A DNA stretch of 64,000 nt from Bacteriovorax stolpii (GCA_945883845.1 CAMCYI010000001.1:186001-250000); one strand, 5' to 3'. Shown: positions 43,397 through 53,577, counted from the first letter of the stretch. Numbers and translations: made by a program. Notes: a model not told the origin generated them from the letters alone.

Positions 43397-43696
43397 ATGG
43401 CTATCGATTTAAGAATTTTTAAGAGATCAGACTTCAAGCCTGGTACCTGGGTTAAGGTCAGTAAGTACAGCGATGGACTCGATCCGCGTTTCTATCAGAT
43501 CGTCGATATCTCCCGTGGTGGAATCGGTATCTACGTTAAGAGTGAGAATGAATTCAAAGTCGGAGACAAGTATTTCATCATGGAGCTAGGTGGAAAGATT
43601 CTTGATCACACCTTGAAGTTTGAGGTGCTTTATATTTTTTCAGTACCCGGACCGGAAAATCTTTTCCGCGCAGGATGCGAATTTATAGAATCATAA
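43397..43696 (+). CDS. single-domain PilZ protein
   Basis: This 99-residue protein has the cyclic di-GMP binding motifs RIFKR (RxxxR, residues 6–10) and DISRGG (D/NxSxxG, about 37–42) with the beta-barrel pattern of PilZ. Single-domain PilZ proteins transmit cyclic di-GMP levels to motility, secretion or other targets. There is no Shine-Dalgarno sequence, and a TATAAT box lies 6 bases before the ATG, so translation is probably leaderless. A strong terminator follows. Confidence 0.9.
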   Translation: MAIDLRIFKRSDFKPGTWVKVSKYSDGLDPRFYQIVDISRGGIGIYVKSENEFKVGDKYFIMELGGKILDHTLKFEVLYIFSVPGPENLFRAGCEFIES

Positions 43697-43700
43697 AATA

Positions 43701-43729
43701 AAAAAGGCCTCATTCGAGGCCTTTTTTTT
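43701..43729. terminator. bidirectional terminator between PilZ and hpf genes
   Basis: An 11-bp perfect stem (43701–43711 with 43716–43726) closes on ATTC and is flanked by an A-run on the left and a T-run on the right. It lies 5 bases after the PilZ stop and 17 bases from the hpf stop, and can serve both convergent genes. Confidence 0.9.
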
Positions 43730-43745
43730 CGGGATAATTTCTTCT

Positions 43746-44135
43746 TTAAGCAGACCATTCTTCAGGGTCATTGTAGATATAATACTCTTCATCCGTAATC
43801 TGTCTCTTCATCTCGCGGAACTTCGGAGAATCAGAGTGATCGTGGTGAAGACGATCGCGTTTCATTTCTTTTTGTTTTTCAATCTGTCTTTCCATTTTTT
43901 CCAGACAGATATCGAGGGCCTTATACATATTCTCTCCGCAGGCCTTAGCGAAGAAATCGAATTTCGGACCGTGAATTTTACACTCGGCCCAATGCTCGTC
44001 TTCGTGGACCCAGAAGAACCACTGAACATTCAGGTGTCCCTGGAAGTACTTTTCAAATCTTTCAGATTTATCTTTGATGTGCCGGTCAAATTCCGGCGAG
44101 TGGCTCATGTGCTTGAACGAAAATTTTAAATTCAT
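43746..44135 (-). CDS. hpf: ribosome hibernation promoting factor, short form
   Basis: This 129-residue protein has the sigma-54 modulation/S30EA fold: an N-terminal FSFKHMSHSPEFDRHIKDKSERFEK helix region, the KIHGPKFDFFAKACGENMYKALD strand–helix, and a basic C-terminal helix (QKEMKRDRLHHDH). It lacks the C-terminal dimer domain of long HPF. It binds the small ribosomal subunit in resting cells. It follows rpoN, the usual order in proteobacteria. Confidence 0.9.
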   Translation of the reverse strand: MNLKFSFKHMSHSPEFDRHIKDKSERFEKYFQGHLNVQWFFWVHEDEHWAECKIHGPKFDFFAKACGENMYKALDICLEKMERQIEKQKEMKRDRLHHDHSDSPKFREMKRQITDEEYYIYNDPEEWSA

Positions 44136-44220
44136 AAACGTGCCTCAAAATTTTATTTAAAGATCGGCGAGACTCAAGCAAAAAAAAACTAAGCTTACGT
44201 CATTCAACTACCTCCTCAGG

Positions 44221-45675
44221 TTACTTTTTACGTTTCGATGAAGGAGCAACCCCCATCATCTCACGGTACTTCGCGACCGTACGACGGGCGACAACGATGT
44301 CTTTGGTGGAAAGAAGTTCAGAAATTTTCTGGTCTGAGAGCGGCCTTTTGGGATCTTCATTCCCTACCAGTTCTTTGATCTTGAGCTTCAAACTTTCACC
44401 AGCGATATCGATACCACCATTTTTTCCTCCGATCCCGGTGTTGAAGAAGTACTTCAACTCGAAGGTTCCGATAGGAGTGTGCATGAACTTGTTGGTGGTC
44501 ACACGGGAGACCGTAGACTCATGCATACCAATCTCGCCCGCGATGTCCTTGAGGATCATCGGCTTGAGGAAGGCGGGGCCTTTCTTGAAAAACTCCTGTT
44601 GCGTGCGGACGATGGAGTTGGCCACTTTATAGATTGTCTTCTGACGGTTCTCGATGGACTTGATCAGCCAAAGGGCCGCGCGAAGCTTATCCTGAACGAA
44701 TTCTTTTGCCTCAGCATCACTCTGACCGGATTTGATCAACGAGCGATACAGGTTCGAGATACGAAGACGAGGAACACCTTCATCGTTAACCTGAACCACG
44801 AACTCTCCGCCTACCTGAGCTACGAATATATCAGGAACAACGTACTGGGTTTCTTCTACAGAAACCAGACGACCTGGTTTCGGATTGAGTCCCATGATGA
44901 TCAGCTCAGCGTCTTTAACTTTCTCTTTTGAGACACCAAAGTCTTTGATGATTTTTGCGTAATCTTTTTTCTCGAGCTCTTTCAGATTGCGCTCAATGAT
45001 GAGCTCAACGAGAGGAGATCTTTCCGGCAACATGCGTGCCTGAACACCCAGGCATTCTTCAATATTCTGGGCTCCACATCCGATCGGGTCGAGATGCTGA
45101 ACCATTCCGAGCATACCAATGGAATGATCGCGTTCGAGATTATGACGGCCAACGATTTCTTCGAATGGAATTTCAAGATATCCGTCATCATCTATGTTAC
45201 CGATGATATCCAGGGCAAAATTAAGATCTTCGGCAGAAAGTGATTCCATACGAAGCTGCCATTCAAGGTGTTCCTGAAGACTTTGATTTTTTGAAACCAT
45301 GTTCTCGTAGCTCGGCATATCGTCCGGAGACATGCTTTCTTTCATGTTCGGAGATGATGACGAAGACGAGTTAAAAGATTCGCTATATGATTCCCAATCG
45401 AATGTATCTTTTGCACCTTCAATCAACTCCGGGCCGGAGAAATTGTCGGCAGTGACTTCCTGAGCATCCATCTCTTCTCTCGAAGAGTCGTCCGAAGTGG
45501 ACGCGTCCATCTCTCCGTCGATCTCCTCGAGCATCGGGTTCTCTACCATTTCCTGAGAGATGAGTGTTGTCATCTCAAGGTGAGTGAGAGTCAGAAGCTT
45601 AATCGCTTGCTGTAGTTGAGGCGTGATCATTAAGCTTTGTGATTGCTTTAAGCTCTGACCCATTTTAATCGCCAT
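44221..45675 (-). CDS. rpoN: RNA polymerase sigma-54 factor
   Basis: This 484-residue sigma factor has the glutamine-rich region I (QSLKQSQSLMITPQLQQAIKLL), an acidic region II (about 55–125), a core-binding domain, the helix-turn-helix and the RpoN box ARRTVAKYRE near residue 463. It reads -24/-12 promoters with enhancer-binding activators. A candidate target promoter lies upstream of the subtilase gene in this window. It stands between lptB and hpf. Confidence 0.97.
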   Translation of the reverse strand: MAIKMGQSLKQSQSLMITPQLQQAIKLLTLTHLEMTTLISQEMVENPMLEEIDGEMDASTSDDSSREEMDAQEVTADNFSGPELIEGAKDTFDWESYSESFNSSSSSSPNMKESMSPDDMPSYENMVSKNQSLQEHLEWQLRMESLSAEDLNFALDIIGNIDDDGYLEIPFEEIVGRHNLERDHSIGMLGMVQHLDPIGCGAQNIEECLGVQARMLPERSPLVELIIERNLKELEKKDYAKIIKDFGVSKEKVKDAELIIMGLNPKPGRLVSVEETQYVVPDIFVAQVGGEFVVQVNDEGVPRLRISNLYRSLIKSGQSDAEAKEFVQDKLRAALWLIKSIENRQKTIYKVANSIVRTQQEFFKKGPAFLKPMILKDIAGEIGMHESTVSRVTTNKFMHTPIGTFELKYFFNTGIGGKNGGIDIAGESLKLKIKELVGNEDPKRPLSDQKISELLSTKDIVVARRTVAKYREMMGVAPSSKRKK

Positions 45676-45686
45676 AAAACGTTCCC

Positions 45687-46415
45687 CTAAATCTTGAAAT
45701 CTTCTCCTAAGTAAAACTTACGAGCGATCTCATTGTTAACGATCTCATCCGGCGTTCCACTCACGAGAAGTTCTCCCTTACTCATGATGTACGCTCTATC
45801 CACAATTCCCAGAGTCTCTCTCACGTTGTGATCCGTGATCAGCACTCCGATATTCTTCTGCTTCAAACGCTTGATGATGTCCTGGATGTCGTGAACCGCA
45901 AGTGGGTCAACTCCAGCGAAAGGCTCATCAAGCAAAACAAACTTCGGATCAAGGGCCAGTGCTCGCGCAATCTCCACCCTTCTCCGCTCACCACCTGATA
46001 ACTCTCTTCCTTTCGATTTCCGGATGTGATCCAGACCGAAATCCCGGATGAGATTATCGAGCGTGTTCATTTTCTCCTTATCGGACAGGTCTCTGATTTC
46101 CAGGACCGCAAAAATGTTATCTTCTACTGAAAGTTCCCTAAAAACAGAGGCTTCCTGAGGAAGATAGCCAATGCCTTTGCGGGCCCTCACGTGTAATGGA
46201 AGATCTGTGACGTTTTCGTCGAGTAGATTTATTTGCCCCTCGTCCGCTTTCACTAATCCAACCATCATATAAAACGATGTTGTTTTTCCCGCTCCGTTCG
46301 GACCCAGAAGGCCCACAACTTCTCCGCGCTCAACATCGATATTTACGTCTTTAACAACTGTCCGTCCGTTGTAAGTCTTCTTCAGACCACGGGCGTGAAA
46401 ACTTGCATCGGCCAT
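45687..46415 (-). CDS. lptB: LPS export ABC ATPase
   Basis: This 242-residue ATPase has Walker [10 protein letters not shown], the Q-loop [13 protein letters not shown], signature LSGGERRR, Walker [14 protein letters not shown] and the H-loop TDHNV, all intact. The sequence and neighbours identify LptB, which drives LPS extraction from the inner membrane with LptFG. It lies 10 bases after the LptC/LptA-like gene and 11 bases before rpoN. Confidence 0.95.
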   Translation of the reverse strand: MADASFHARGLKKTYNGRTVVKDVNIDVERGEVVGLLGPNGAGKTTSFYMMVGLVKADEGQINLLDENVTDLPLHVRARKGIGYLPQEASVFRELSVEDNIFAVLEIRDLSDKEKMNTLDNLIRDFGLDHIRKSKGRELSGGERRRVEIARALALDPKFVLLDEPFAGVDPLAVHDIQDIIKRLKQKNIGVLITDHNVRETLGIVDRAYIMSKGELLVSGTPDEIVNNEIARKFYLGEDFKI

Positions 46416-46426
46416 TAACTATTCCT

Positions 46427-47437
46427 TTAGTTCTTTGCTTTTTTCTTTTTCTTCTTCTTCACTTCAACGTCCGAGAGAGCGTCATCTACTTCAATGAGAT
46501 CAACATTCTCTCTGATCGTGATGCGGTAACCTTTCACCACATCCTTACCCATCTCTACGCGAGGGGCGCCTGACAGAACCATTTTCTCTTCACGGCCGAA
46601 GCCTTCGAGTCTTTCAGAAAACGCTCTGCGGGTACTGACACCCTCAGGAGTTTTCACTGTCTCAGTCACTTTCACATCGTCATTAAAAACGAAATACTTG
46701 AGGGATTTGTTATAGTTTTCGAGATGGATGTCCCCTTTGCCCGCTGTAATCAGGTAGTTATCCCGCTTGAGCTTCACATCTCCGCGGAGTTGGGCGAGGG
46801 ATTTTGCACCGTCCATTTCGGCTTCATTGGTTGAAAACGTTGAAGAACCTTCGAACTTTTTCTTTCTCATGATTGACCCGTGAACGTTGCCACGAAATCT
46901 GCTCCACTGCTTTTCCGGATGGGCCCTCATCGTGTTGGACTCGATGTTAAAGTGGTCCTTACTTTGCAGGTCTTCACCGATGACTTTGACATTTCCCTTA
47001 CCGATGATGAGATCTTTTTTAATGAAGTACTTAAACTGATCAGCAAAATATTCTGCTTCATCAGTGTCCATCTTCACTTTCCCCTCGAGAGTCAGCACTT
47101 CATTTAATTTCTTATACACACCGAAAGCGGCCTGATATCTGAGCGTCTGATTTTTTTTCTGATAATTATAAACTCCCTTCGGAAGATCAAATTCTGCAAA
47201 CTCTTGTCCCTGGGATTTCATCTTATCTGCAGAAAGTGAAAGAAGAGGAAGACCTTCTTTCATATGAAAGTAATCGAGATTTTCAATCTCGGTGAAGTCA
47301 GGTGCCAGGGCCTTCTTCTTCGCTTTTGCCTGCACCGGAGTTTTACTCTGAAACAAGGCAAGGTTGATGATGTAGGCGTTAACAGCGGCGTAGACTAAAA
47401 TAATAATTATTGAACGCTTATCCCGAATCTTTATCAT
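46427..47437 (-). CDS. LptC–LptA-like fused LPS transport protein
   Basis: This 336-residue protein has one N-terminal membrane helix (about residues 9–27), as in LptC, then a periplasmic beta region (about 45–180) like LptC and a second one (about 185–320) with OstA/LptA character, such as the closing LSGAPRVEMGKDVVKGYRITI. It ends in a lysine-rich tail. The length equals LptC plus LptA, and no separate lptA lies between it and lptB, so I propose a fusion. I use the ATG at 47437; a TTG at 47491 would add 18 residues. Neither has a strong ribosome site. Confidence 0.75.
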   Translation of the reverse strand: MIKIRDKRSIIIILVYAAVNAYIINLALFQSKTPVQAKAKKKALAPDFTEIENLDYFHMKEGLPLLSLSADKMKSQGQEFAEFDLPKGVYNYQKKNQTLRYQAAFGVYKKLNEVLTLEGKVKMDTDEAEYFADQFKYFIKKDLIIGKGNVKVIGEDLQSKDHFNIESNTMRAHPEKQWSRFRGNVHGSIMRKKKFEGSSTFSTNEAEMDGAKSLAQLRGDVKLKRDNYLITAGKGDIHLENYNKSLKYFVFNDDVKVTETVKTPEGVSTRRAFSERLEGFGREEKMVLSGAPRVEMGKDVVKGYRITIRENVDLIEVDDALSDVEVKKKKKKKAKN

Positions 47438-47548
47438 AGAAATGATTATCGCCGATGTGAGGGAATTCAGATAGTTAAAGATCGCTTTCAATCTTTATGT
47501 TAGCTAAAAAAAGATGACGATGATGGTCGGTTTTTGTAATTTAGAAGT

Positions 47549-50215
47549 ATGCAAAATCAATCACTTCCTGACTCTCCCAGCCTCGTAGACCTCGTCAATA
47601 GTGGGGTCAAACTCACGCCGATGATGGAGCAGTACTACCAGGTCAAAAAGCTCTATCCCGACATCCTTCTCATGTTCCGCATGGGAGATTTCTACGAAAT
47701 GTTTTTTGAAGATGCACGTCAAGCGGCGAAGATCCTCAACATCTCTCTCACGGTCCGCGGAAAACTCGGAGATCATCCGATTCCGATGGCAGGTATTCCT
47801 CATCACGCAGCTGCGACTTACGTTGACCGTATTTCTGCACTTGGAAAAAAAGTCGTGATCTGTGAACAGCTCGAAGATCCCAAAGAAGCAAAAGGAATCG
47901 TGAAGCGTGGAGTGACTCAGATTGTGAGTCCGGGCATGCCGTACGATCTGGATAAAGCGGCTTCGCACGAGAATAAATTTATCGCCTCAGGCTGTTACGA
48001 TAACGGACATTTTATTCTCGTTCTCCTCGATTTCACGACGGGAGATTTCTACGGCATCAATTTCAAAACCATTGAAGAGTTCTGCGAAAGACTCATGATG
48101 GTAAGACCAAAAGAATTCATTTCATACCTTGGCCAGTGGGAAAAATTCCCTCTGGTAGATGACTATGTTCAGTCTCTCGATATCCTCAAGACACACCTGT
48201 CTCAGGAATACTTCGAGGAGAAACATGCAGCTCCGTATCTTCAGAAACTGATACCGACTTATGAGCGTGATGGAATCATTTCTCAAAGCTCTGGTGTGCT
48301 TTCTCCCTTGGGTGCCATCAGTTATTACGTCTCTTCAACTCAGACCATCGACAAGATCTCTCACCTTCGTCCGTTCCGTCTCATAAACAACGATGAGAAT
48401 ATGAAGGTTACATACTCGACTCTCGCAGGTCTCGAAATTTTCCCACGCTCACGCGAGACAGAAGGCAACTCCCTTCTCGGCTTCATGGACAAGACAAAAA
48501 CTTCGATGGGGACACGTTACCTCAGACATTTCTTCCAGACTCCGCTCTGTGATCAGAGTGTCATCAACAAAAGGCTCAACCTTCTTGCTGATATGATGAA
48601 AAATCCCCAGGGCCTGAAAGAACTACGCGCCGAACTCGAAAACGTCCGCGATCTCGATCGTATTATGGCGAAAGTTTCCACGCAGAAAGTGAACGCAGGC
48701 GACACTCTTAATCTAGCAGCCGCGATTGAAATCTTTTTTACAGTTCAGGAGCAGCTCGAGAAAAATAGCATCAGCTTCTTCCAGAAACTTCCTAAGAAAG
48801 ACATCGATTTCCTGACAAAACTCGCCTCAGAGATCAGGGCAACCATCAGCGCAGAGATGGGTGCACATCCGGAGAAGGGTAACCTGATTAAGCCGGGGGC
48901 ACATAAAGAGCGCGATCGTCTCGCCAAACTTGAGAACTCCGCCGCTGATGAAATCCTGAAACTCGAAGAAAAATATCGTGCTTCTACTGGCATCGGTAAC
49001 CTCAAAATCAAGTACAACAATATCTCCGGATACTTCATTGAAATATCCAACTCTCACCTCTCAAAAGTCCCGAAAAGCTTCATGCGCCGTCAGACACTCG
49101 TGAACAACGAGCGCTACGTGACTGAAGAACTCGAAAGCTTTGAAAAAGATGTGACGTCTGCATTGATGAAACTCACGAAGCTTGAAAAAGAAATCTTCGA
49201 TGGCATCATCCGTAAGTTCAGTGACAACGGTCATCTCATTCTCGACGTGGCCAAGCGTTTCGCTCAGATTGATGTGTTCCAGTCACTCGCCTGGGTATCA
49301 CTTCAGGAAAACTTCGTTCGTCCTACATTATATGAAAACCGAAAGCTTGTTTCGATCACAGGTGCCTGGCATCCGCTCATCAAGGCGAACATTAAAGACA
49401 GCTTCGTCACTCACAGTATTGAACTCAACGAGAATTGCTTTTTTGGCCTGATCACTGGTCCCAACATGGCCGGGAAAACAACTGTCATGAGAGAAGTCGC
49501 GATCATTCAATACCTCGCCCAGATGGGTTGCTATGTTCCTGCTCATGCAGCTGAGCTTGGTATCTGCGATTATCTCTTCTCACGCCTTGGTGCTTCGGAT
49601 GACATCATTAAAGGCCAGTCGACATTCATGGTAGAGATGGCAGAGACGGCAGAAATTCTCCGTCATGCTTCAGAACGCTCACTCATTATTCTCGATGAAA
49701 TCGGCCGCGGAACTTCAACCTACGATGGTCTTTCTATCGCTTGGTCTCTGGTTGAACACTTTGTGAAAAAGCTCAAACCACTCACACTTTTTGCTACTCA
49801 CTATCATGAGCTCATTGAGCTCGCGACATCACTTCCGGAAGCGAAGAACTTCACAGTACGTACTGAGCAGAAGAACGGAAAAGTCCGTTTTATGTATGAG
49901 CTTATTGAACAAGGAGCGACTCAGAGTTTCGGGATCCATGTAGCAGAACTCGCGGGCCTTCCGCGTGATGTTCTTAAACGTGCCCGTGAAATCCTGAAAG
50001 TTCTCGAAAAGGGCCAGGATAAATCCGGAAATGACCTCGTCGGGAAAGTGGCCATGGGAGCAGATCAACTGACTTTCTTTACACCGGTAGCGACAGTTCC
50101 AGAGCACCTGACAGACCTCGAACTCGACCTCAAAGGTCTCGATGTTATGAATATTACGCCCCTTCAGGCCCTCCAGAAACTTCACGACTTGAAGACAAAA
50201 ATCATCAGCTTTTAA
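47549..50215 (+). CDS. mutS: DNA mismatch repair protein MutS
   Basis: This 888-residue protein has the mismatch-reading MFRMGDFYEMFFEDA (Phe-x-Glu) in domain I, connector, lever and clamp domains, and an ABC-type ATPase with GPNMAGKTT, the signature loop SRLGASDDIIKGQSTFMVEM and Walker B LIILDEIGRGTS. Length is normal for MutS. It is transcribed divergently from the LPS-export block. No clear Shine-Dalgarno sequence is visible. Confidence 0.97.
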   Translation: MQNQSLPDSPSLVDLVNSGVKLTPMMEQYYQVKKLYPDILLMFRMGDFYEMFFEDARQAAKILNISLTVRGKLGDHPIPMAGIPHHAAATYVDRISALGKKVVICEQLEDPKEAKGIVKRGVTQIVSPGMPYDLDKAASHENKFIASGCYDNGHFILVLLDFTTGDFYGINFKTIEEFCERLMMVRPKEFISYLGQWEKFPLVDDYVQSLDILKTHLSQEYFEEKHAAPYLQKLIPTYERDGIISQSSGVLSPLGAISYYVSSTQTIDKISHLRPFRLINNDENMKVTYSTLAGLEIFPRSRETEGNSLLGFMDKTKTSMGTRYLRHFFQTPLCDQSVINKRLNLLADMMKNPQGLKELRAELENVRDLDRIMAKVSTQKVNAGDTLNLAAAIEIFFTVQEQLEKNSISFFQKLPKKDIDFLTKLASEIRATISAEMGAHPEKGNLIKPGAHKERDRLAKLENSAADEILKLEEKYRASTGIGNLKIKYNNISGYFIEISNSHLSKVPKSFMRRQTLVNNERYVTEELESFEKDVTSALMKLTKLEKEIFDGIIRKFSDNGHLILDVAKRFAQIDVFQSLAWVSLQENFVRPTLYENRKLVSITGAWHPLIKANIKDSFVTHSIELNENCFFGLITGPNMAGKTTVMREVAIIQYLAQMGCYVPAHAAELGICDYLFSRLGASDDIIKGQSTFMVEMAETAEILRHASERSLIILDEIGRGTSTYDGLSIAWSLVEHFVKKLKPLTLFATHYHELIELATSLPEAKNFTVRTEQKNGKVRFMYELIEQGATQSFGIHVAELAGLPRDVLKRAREILKVLEKGQDKSGNDLVGKVAMGADQLTFFTPVATVPEHLTDLELDLKGLDVMNITPLQALQKLHDLKTKIISF

Positions 50216-50261
50216 CTCAACTTTGAACCTCTGAAAGCCGATAGGGTTTTCAGAGGTGTTC

Positions 50262-50861
50262 ATGAATCAGATCGATCTTTCATTATTTGCTGAAAACAAT
50301 CATAAAGTTCCTTCGAAGTTACTAACAACTTCTCTGACATCAGAGCAGCCTTTTAAAGTTAAAGACGTCATCGGCTCACACATCCTCGACGGTGTCCTTG
50401 TTCTTCAACTCTACGTCTGGGTCAAAGTCGTTTCTTTTGTATTTTTTAAATCACTCATGTCGACTCGTCTCATGGATATGGCCTACAACGAGACTGAACA
50501 GTTCGCCCTGAACTTCTCAGTTCTGGCCCTGGTGGGCTGGACATATTTTGCAACGTCATACTTCTTCAACCAGGGCCAGACGCCTGCGATGAAACTCATG
50601 AAGAAGAGAATCAGTATCTCTGAGCATTCATTTGAAAGTTCTTTGAAGTGGAGTTTTTATTCTTTGAGTGTGCTTCTAACTTGCGGTCTTACCGCGAAAG
50701 TCATGCACGCAGCTTTGAAAGAAAAAGGTCATGGCGCGATGGCGCAGCATGATCATTTCTACCAGGAACTCATGAGCTATAAGACATGGGCAGCTCCCGG
50801 CCTCGTCGATCAGACGGAAGCTGAGAACTCAAAAAATGAGCAGTTCGAAGAAGCTGCTTAA
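50262..50861 (+). CDS. RDD-family membrane protein
   Basis: This 199-residue protein has three or four membrane segments and the RDD-type NQGQTPAMKLMKKRISI motif. The RDD family has few known functions; some members act as transporters. I use the ATG at 50262 behind AGAGG rather than the GTG at 50256. The cytoplasmic tail is acidic. Its stop overlaps that of the convergent gene by 4 bases. Confidence 0.75.
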   Translation: MNQIDLSLFAENNHKVPSKLLTTSLTSEQPFKVKDVIGSHILDGVLVLQLYVWVKVVSFVFFKSLMSTRLMDMAYNETEQFALNFSVLALVGWTYFATSYFFNQGQTPAMKLMKKRISISEHSFESSLKWSFYSLSVLLTCGLTAKVMHAALKEKGHGAMAQHDHFYQELMSYKTWAAPGLVDQTEAENSKNEQFEEAA

Positions 50862-51769
50862 GCCAGATCATTTTCAGATTTAACTGATTTTAAAATACTC
50901 ACAAGTTCTTTTGATTGGTTGCGGTTTTCACCGTATTTCGGAAAAATAATAAATCCATCGATAGGACTTTTAAGGACTTTACCATCTTGAGAATGGGCCA
51001 AAGGGCTATCTTTTAGGATGGGCTCAAAATTCTCAAACTTAGATACTAATTCATATTGTTGATCCGGGTTAGAAACTGTTTCGGCCCAGGTGAAAAGATT
51101 ATAGTATTCAGAAGAATGGATGTTTTCCCTTTCAGGATTAAGAAACTCCAGTGCATTCTCAAAAACAAGAAAGCCATAATTAATCTGAGCCGGGTCAAAA
51201 CCTTTCAAACCAGTTTCGATAGTTATAGCAGATATTCCAGCCGCGTCTGCAGCCCCCGAAAAAGTAGTTCCTTCAAGAATCGTCCTTTGATAAGTGATTT
51301 TATTGACCGAAGGATCCAGAGCATTCGCAAATAAAATATTTTTTTCATTAAAAGGGAATAAGAAAAAAGGCTTCGCTACTGGCTCAAGAGTTTGATGGAA
51401 GTCGATCATGACATCAACTTGAGCGAGAATTTTTTTCAGAACCTGTGCTCTTTCAATTTCGAAAGAATTATCTTTAACAGCTCCAAAGGAACGGTTGAGA
51501 TCATGAGTGATAAATCTTTTGTTTGCATGATATGCACTGAGGTTACCAAGACTGAACAGAATATTAATCGAAGGACTAATTCCCCCCTCTCCAAGGGATT
51601 GGAGAATCCTGATGAGAAGATGCAAGCTACCAGTCTCATTTCCGTGAATCAGAGCCGATAGTAAAAGTGTTTTCTTAGCACCTGGAAATGAGAACCGATA
51701 AACATATTCTTCAACCTGCTCTAGTCCTAATTCATGACAGAGTTTGAGAAATACATCCAACGGATCCAT
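50858..51769 (-). CDS. AstE/AspA-family zinc hydrolase
   Basis: This 303-residue protein fits the succinylglutamate desuccinylase/aspartoacylase family of the M14-like fold. The zinc ligands are in LIHGNETG (His and Glu) and the later His in MIDFHQTLEP; the general base Glu is in ITIETGLKGF. Family members remove acyl groups from amino acids. The exact substrate is unknown. It follows aspS by 5 bases on the same strand. Confidence 0.82.
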   Translation of the reverse strand: MDPLDVFLKLCHELGLEQVEEYVYRFSFPGAKKTLLLSALIHGNETGSLHLLIRILQSLGEGGISPSINILFSLGNLSAYHANKRFITHDLNRSFGAVKDNSFEIERAQVLKKILAQVDVMIDFHQTLEPVAKPFFLFPFNEKNILFANALDPSVNKITYQRTILEGTTFSGAADAAGISAITIETGLKGFDPAQINYGFLVFENALEFLNPERENIHSSEYYNLFTWAETVSNPDQQYELVSKFENFEPILKDSPLAHSQDGKVLKSPIDGFIIFPKYGENRNQSKELVSILKSVKSENDLA

Positions 51770-51774
51770 TCACA

Positions 51775-53577
51775 TCATTCCTCAAGCCATTTAAAGCCCA
51801 GCTCTTTAGTCTGTGCTGGATTCGGCTTAGACGGAGAACTCGCCATCAAATCTGTCGCACTCGCCGTTTTCGGGAATGCGATCACATCACGAATTGAATC
51901 CGTTCGAGCAAGTTGCATCACAATGCGGTCCATCCCGAAGGCCATGCCGGCGTGTGGAGGAGTTCCGTATTTGAGAGCTTCGATGAAGAAACCAAACTGG
52001 TGTTGAGCATCTTCTGGAGTAAAGCCGAGGAGTTCGAACATGCGCGACTGCTGTTTGTTATCAAAGATACGCATCGATCCACCACCGAGCTCGTACCCGT
52101 TACAAACGATGTCGTAGGCGTACGCTTTCACGTTCGCGATTTTTGATTTGTCGTTTGAGTAGTAGAGTTCCATGTCTTCATCTTTCGGACGCGTGAAGGG
52201 ATGGTGTTTGGCTGCGAGAGTATTTGATTCAGCATCGTAGTCGAACAGAGGAAAATCATAAACCCAGAGGAAGGCGTACTCGTCACCTTTCACGAGATTG
52301 AATGTTTTGCCGAAGTGACGGCGAAGAGCATCGGCACAGTCGTGGGCGACGTTGAAGTTTTTATCTGCCGTGAAGAAGAACCAGCCGTCCCCTCTCTCAT
52401 TGCCGGCAACTGTTGCGCGTTCTACGAGAGCGTTCAGAAGAGTCGGATCAACGAACTTCGAGATACCACCGGTGACGGCATTGTTCTCGACCTTGAACCA
52501 GGCCACACCTTTACCACCGTAAGGCTTGACGACCTCAACGAGAGCATCGATGTCTTTACGGGCGAGAGTTCCCATAGTCGCAGGAACAAACATCGCCTTC
52601 ACCATTCCGTACTGGGCAGTGGCAACTTCAGCGAATGTAGTGAACGCTGATCCCTTAAAGAGATCAGTCACAACCATTTGCTTCATGCCGAAGCGGACGT
52701 CCGGTTTATCGGAGCCGTAGTCGCGCATGACTTCATCGTAGGAAACACCCTTCATCGTGAAGTTTTCAGGAAGTGCGAAAATATTTTTCATCATGTGAGT
52801 CGCGAGGTTTTTCATGTACTCGAGAGTCGGGAAGGAAACCTCGATATCAATCTGGGTGAATTCAGGCTGACGGTCAGCCCGAAGATCTTCATCTCGGAAA
52901 CAACGGCATATTTGAAAATATTTATCCGTGTTCGCGATCATCAGAAGCTGCTTGAGCGTTTGAGGCGACTGAGGAAGAGCATAAACTTTTCCGGGATGAA
53001 CACGTGAAGGAACAATATAATCGCGGGCACCTTCAGGAGTTGTCTTATAGAGAATCGGAGTTTCAACTTCATTGAAACCAAGCTCGTACAAGGCCAGACG
53101 TGCAGCACGAGTCGTGTTTGACCGGAGTGTCAGAATGTCCTGAAGTTTTTTTGAACGAAGATCAAGGTAACGGTAACGAAGACGAAGATCTTCCGTCGCA
53201 GGTACTGCTCCGTGCGGAAGGAAAGGAACTTCTTCAGCGTGAGAAAGCATTTTGATACTTTCAACCTGAACTTCAACTACCCCTGTATCCATCTTCGCAT
53301 TTTTAGCAGAGTCAGGACGCGCAATAACTTTTCCTGTCACAGTGAGAACTGATTCCAGTGAGAACGCGCGGAGATCGTTAACGTCACCTTTAAAACTCTC
53401 GAACCCTAATTGAGTCACACCGTACTTGTCGCGTAAATCGATGAAGTGAAGACTTCCAAGATTGCGGTACTTATTCATCCATCCGCAAAGAGTCACCGTC
53501 TTTCCGATATCGGATTCCCGCAATTCTCCGCAGTGATGGGTGCGCATTGATCCAGGCAAGGTTTTAACCGATGACAT
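51775..53577 (-). CDS. aspS: aspartyl-tRNA synthetase
   Basis: This 600-residue class II enzyme has an N-terminal anticodon-binding OB fold (VTLCGWMNKYRNLGSLHFIDLRD), motif 2 FRDEDLRADRQPEFTQIDIE and motif 3 GMAFGMDRIVMQLA, with a bacterial GAD insertion between them. The length fits the bacterial type. Whether it also charges tRNA-Asn depends on the presence of gatCAB, which is not in the window. Confidence 0.96.
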   Translation of the reverse strand: MSSVKTLPGSMRTHHCGELRESDIGKTVTLCGWMNKYRNLGSLHFIDLRDKYGVTQLGFESFKGDVNDLRAFSLESVLTVTGKVIARPDSAKNAKMDTGVVEVQVESIKMLSHAEEVPFLPHGAVPATEDLRLRYRYLDLRSKKLQDILTLRSNTTRAARLALYELGFNEVETPILYKTTPEGARDYIVPSRVHPGKVYALPQSPQTLKQLLMIANTDKYFQICRCFRDEDLRADRQPEFTQIDIEVSFPTLEYMKNLATHMMKNIFALPENFTMKGVSYDEVMRDYGSDKPDVRFGMKQMVVTDLFKGSAFTTFAEVATAQYGMVKAMFVPATMGTLARKDIDALVEVVKPYGGKGVAWFKVENNAVTGGISKFVDPTLLNALVERATVAGNERGDGWFFFTADKNFNVAHDCADALRRHFGKTFNLVKGDEYAFLWVYDFPLFDYDAESNTLAAKHHPFTRPKDEDMELYYSNDKSKIANVKAYAYDIVCNGYELGGGSMRIFDNKQQSRMFELLGFTPEDAQHQFGFFIEALKYGTPPHAGMAFGMDRIVMQLARTDSIRDVIAFPKTASATDLMASSPSKPNPAQTKELGFKWLEE

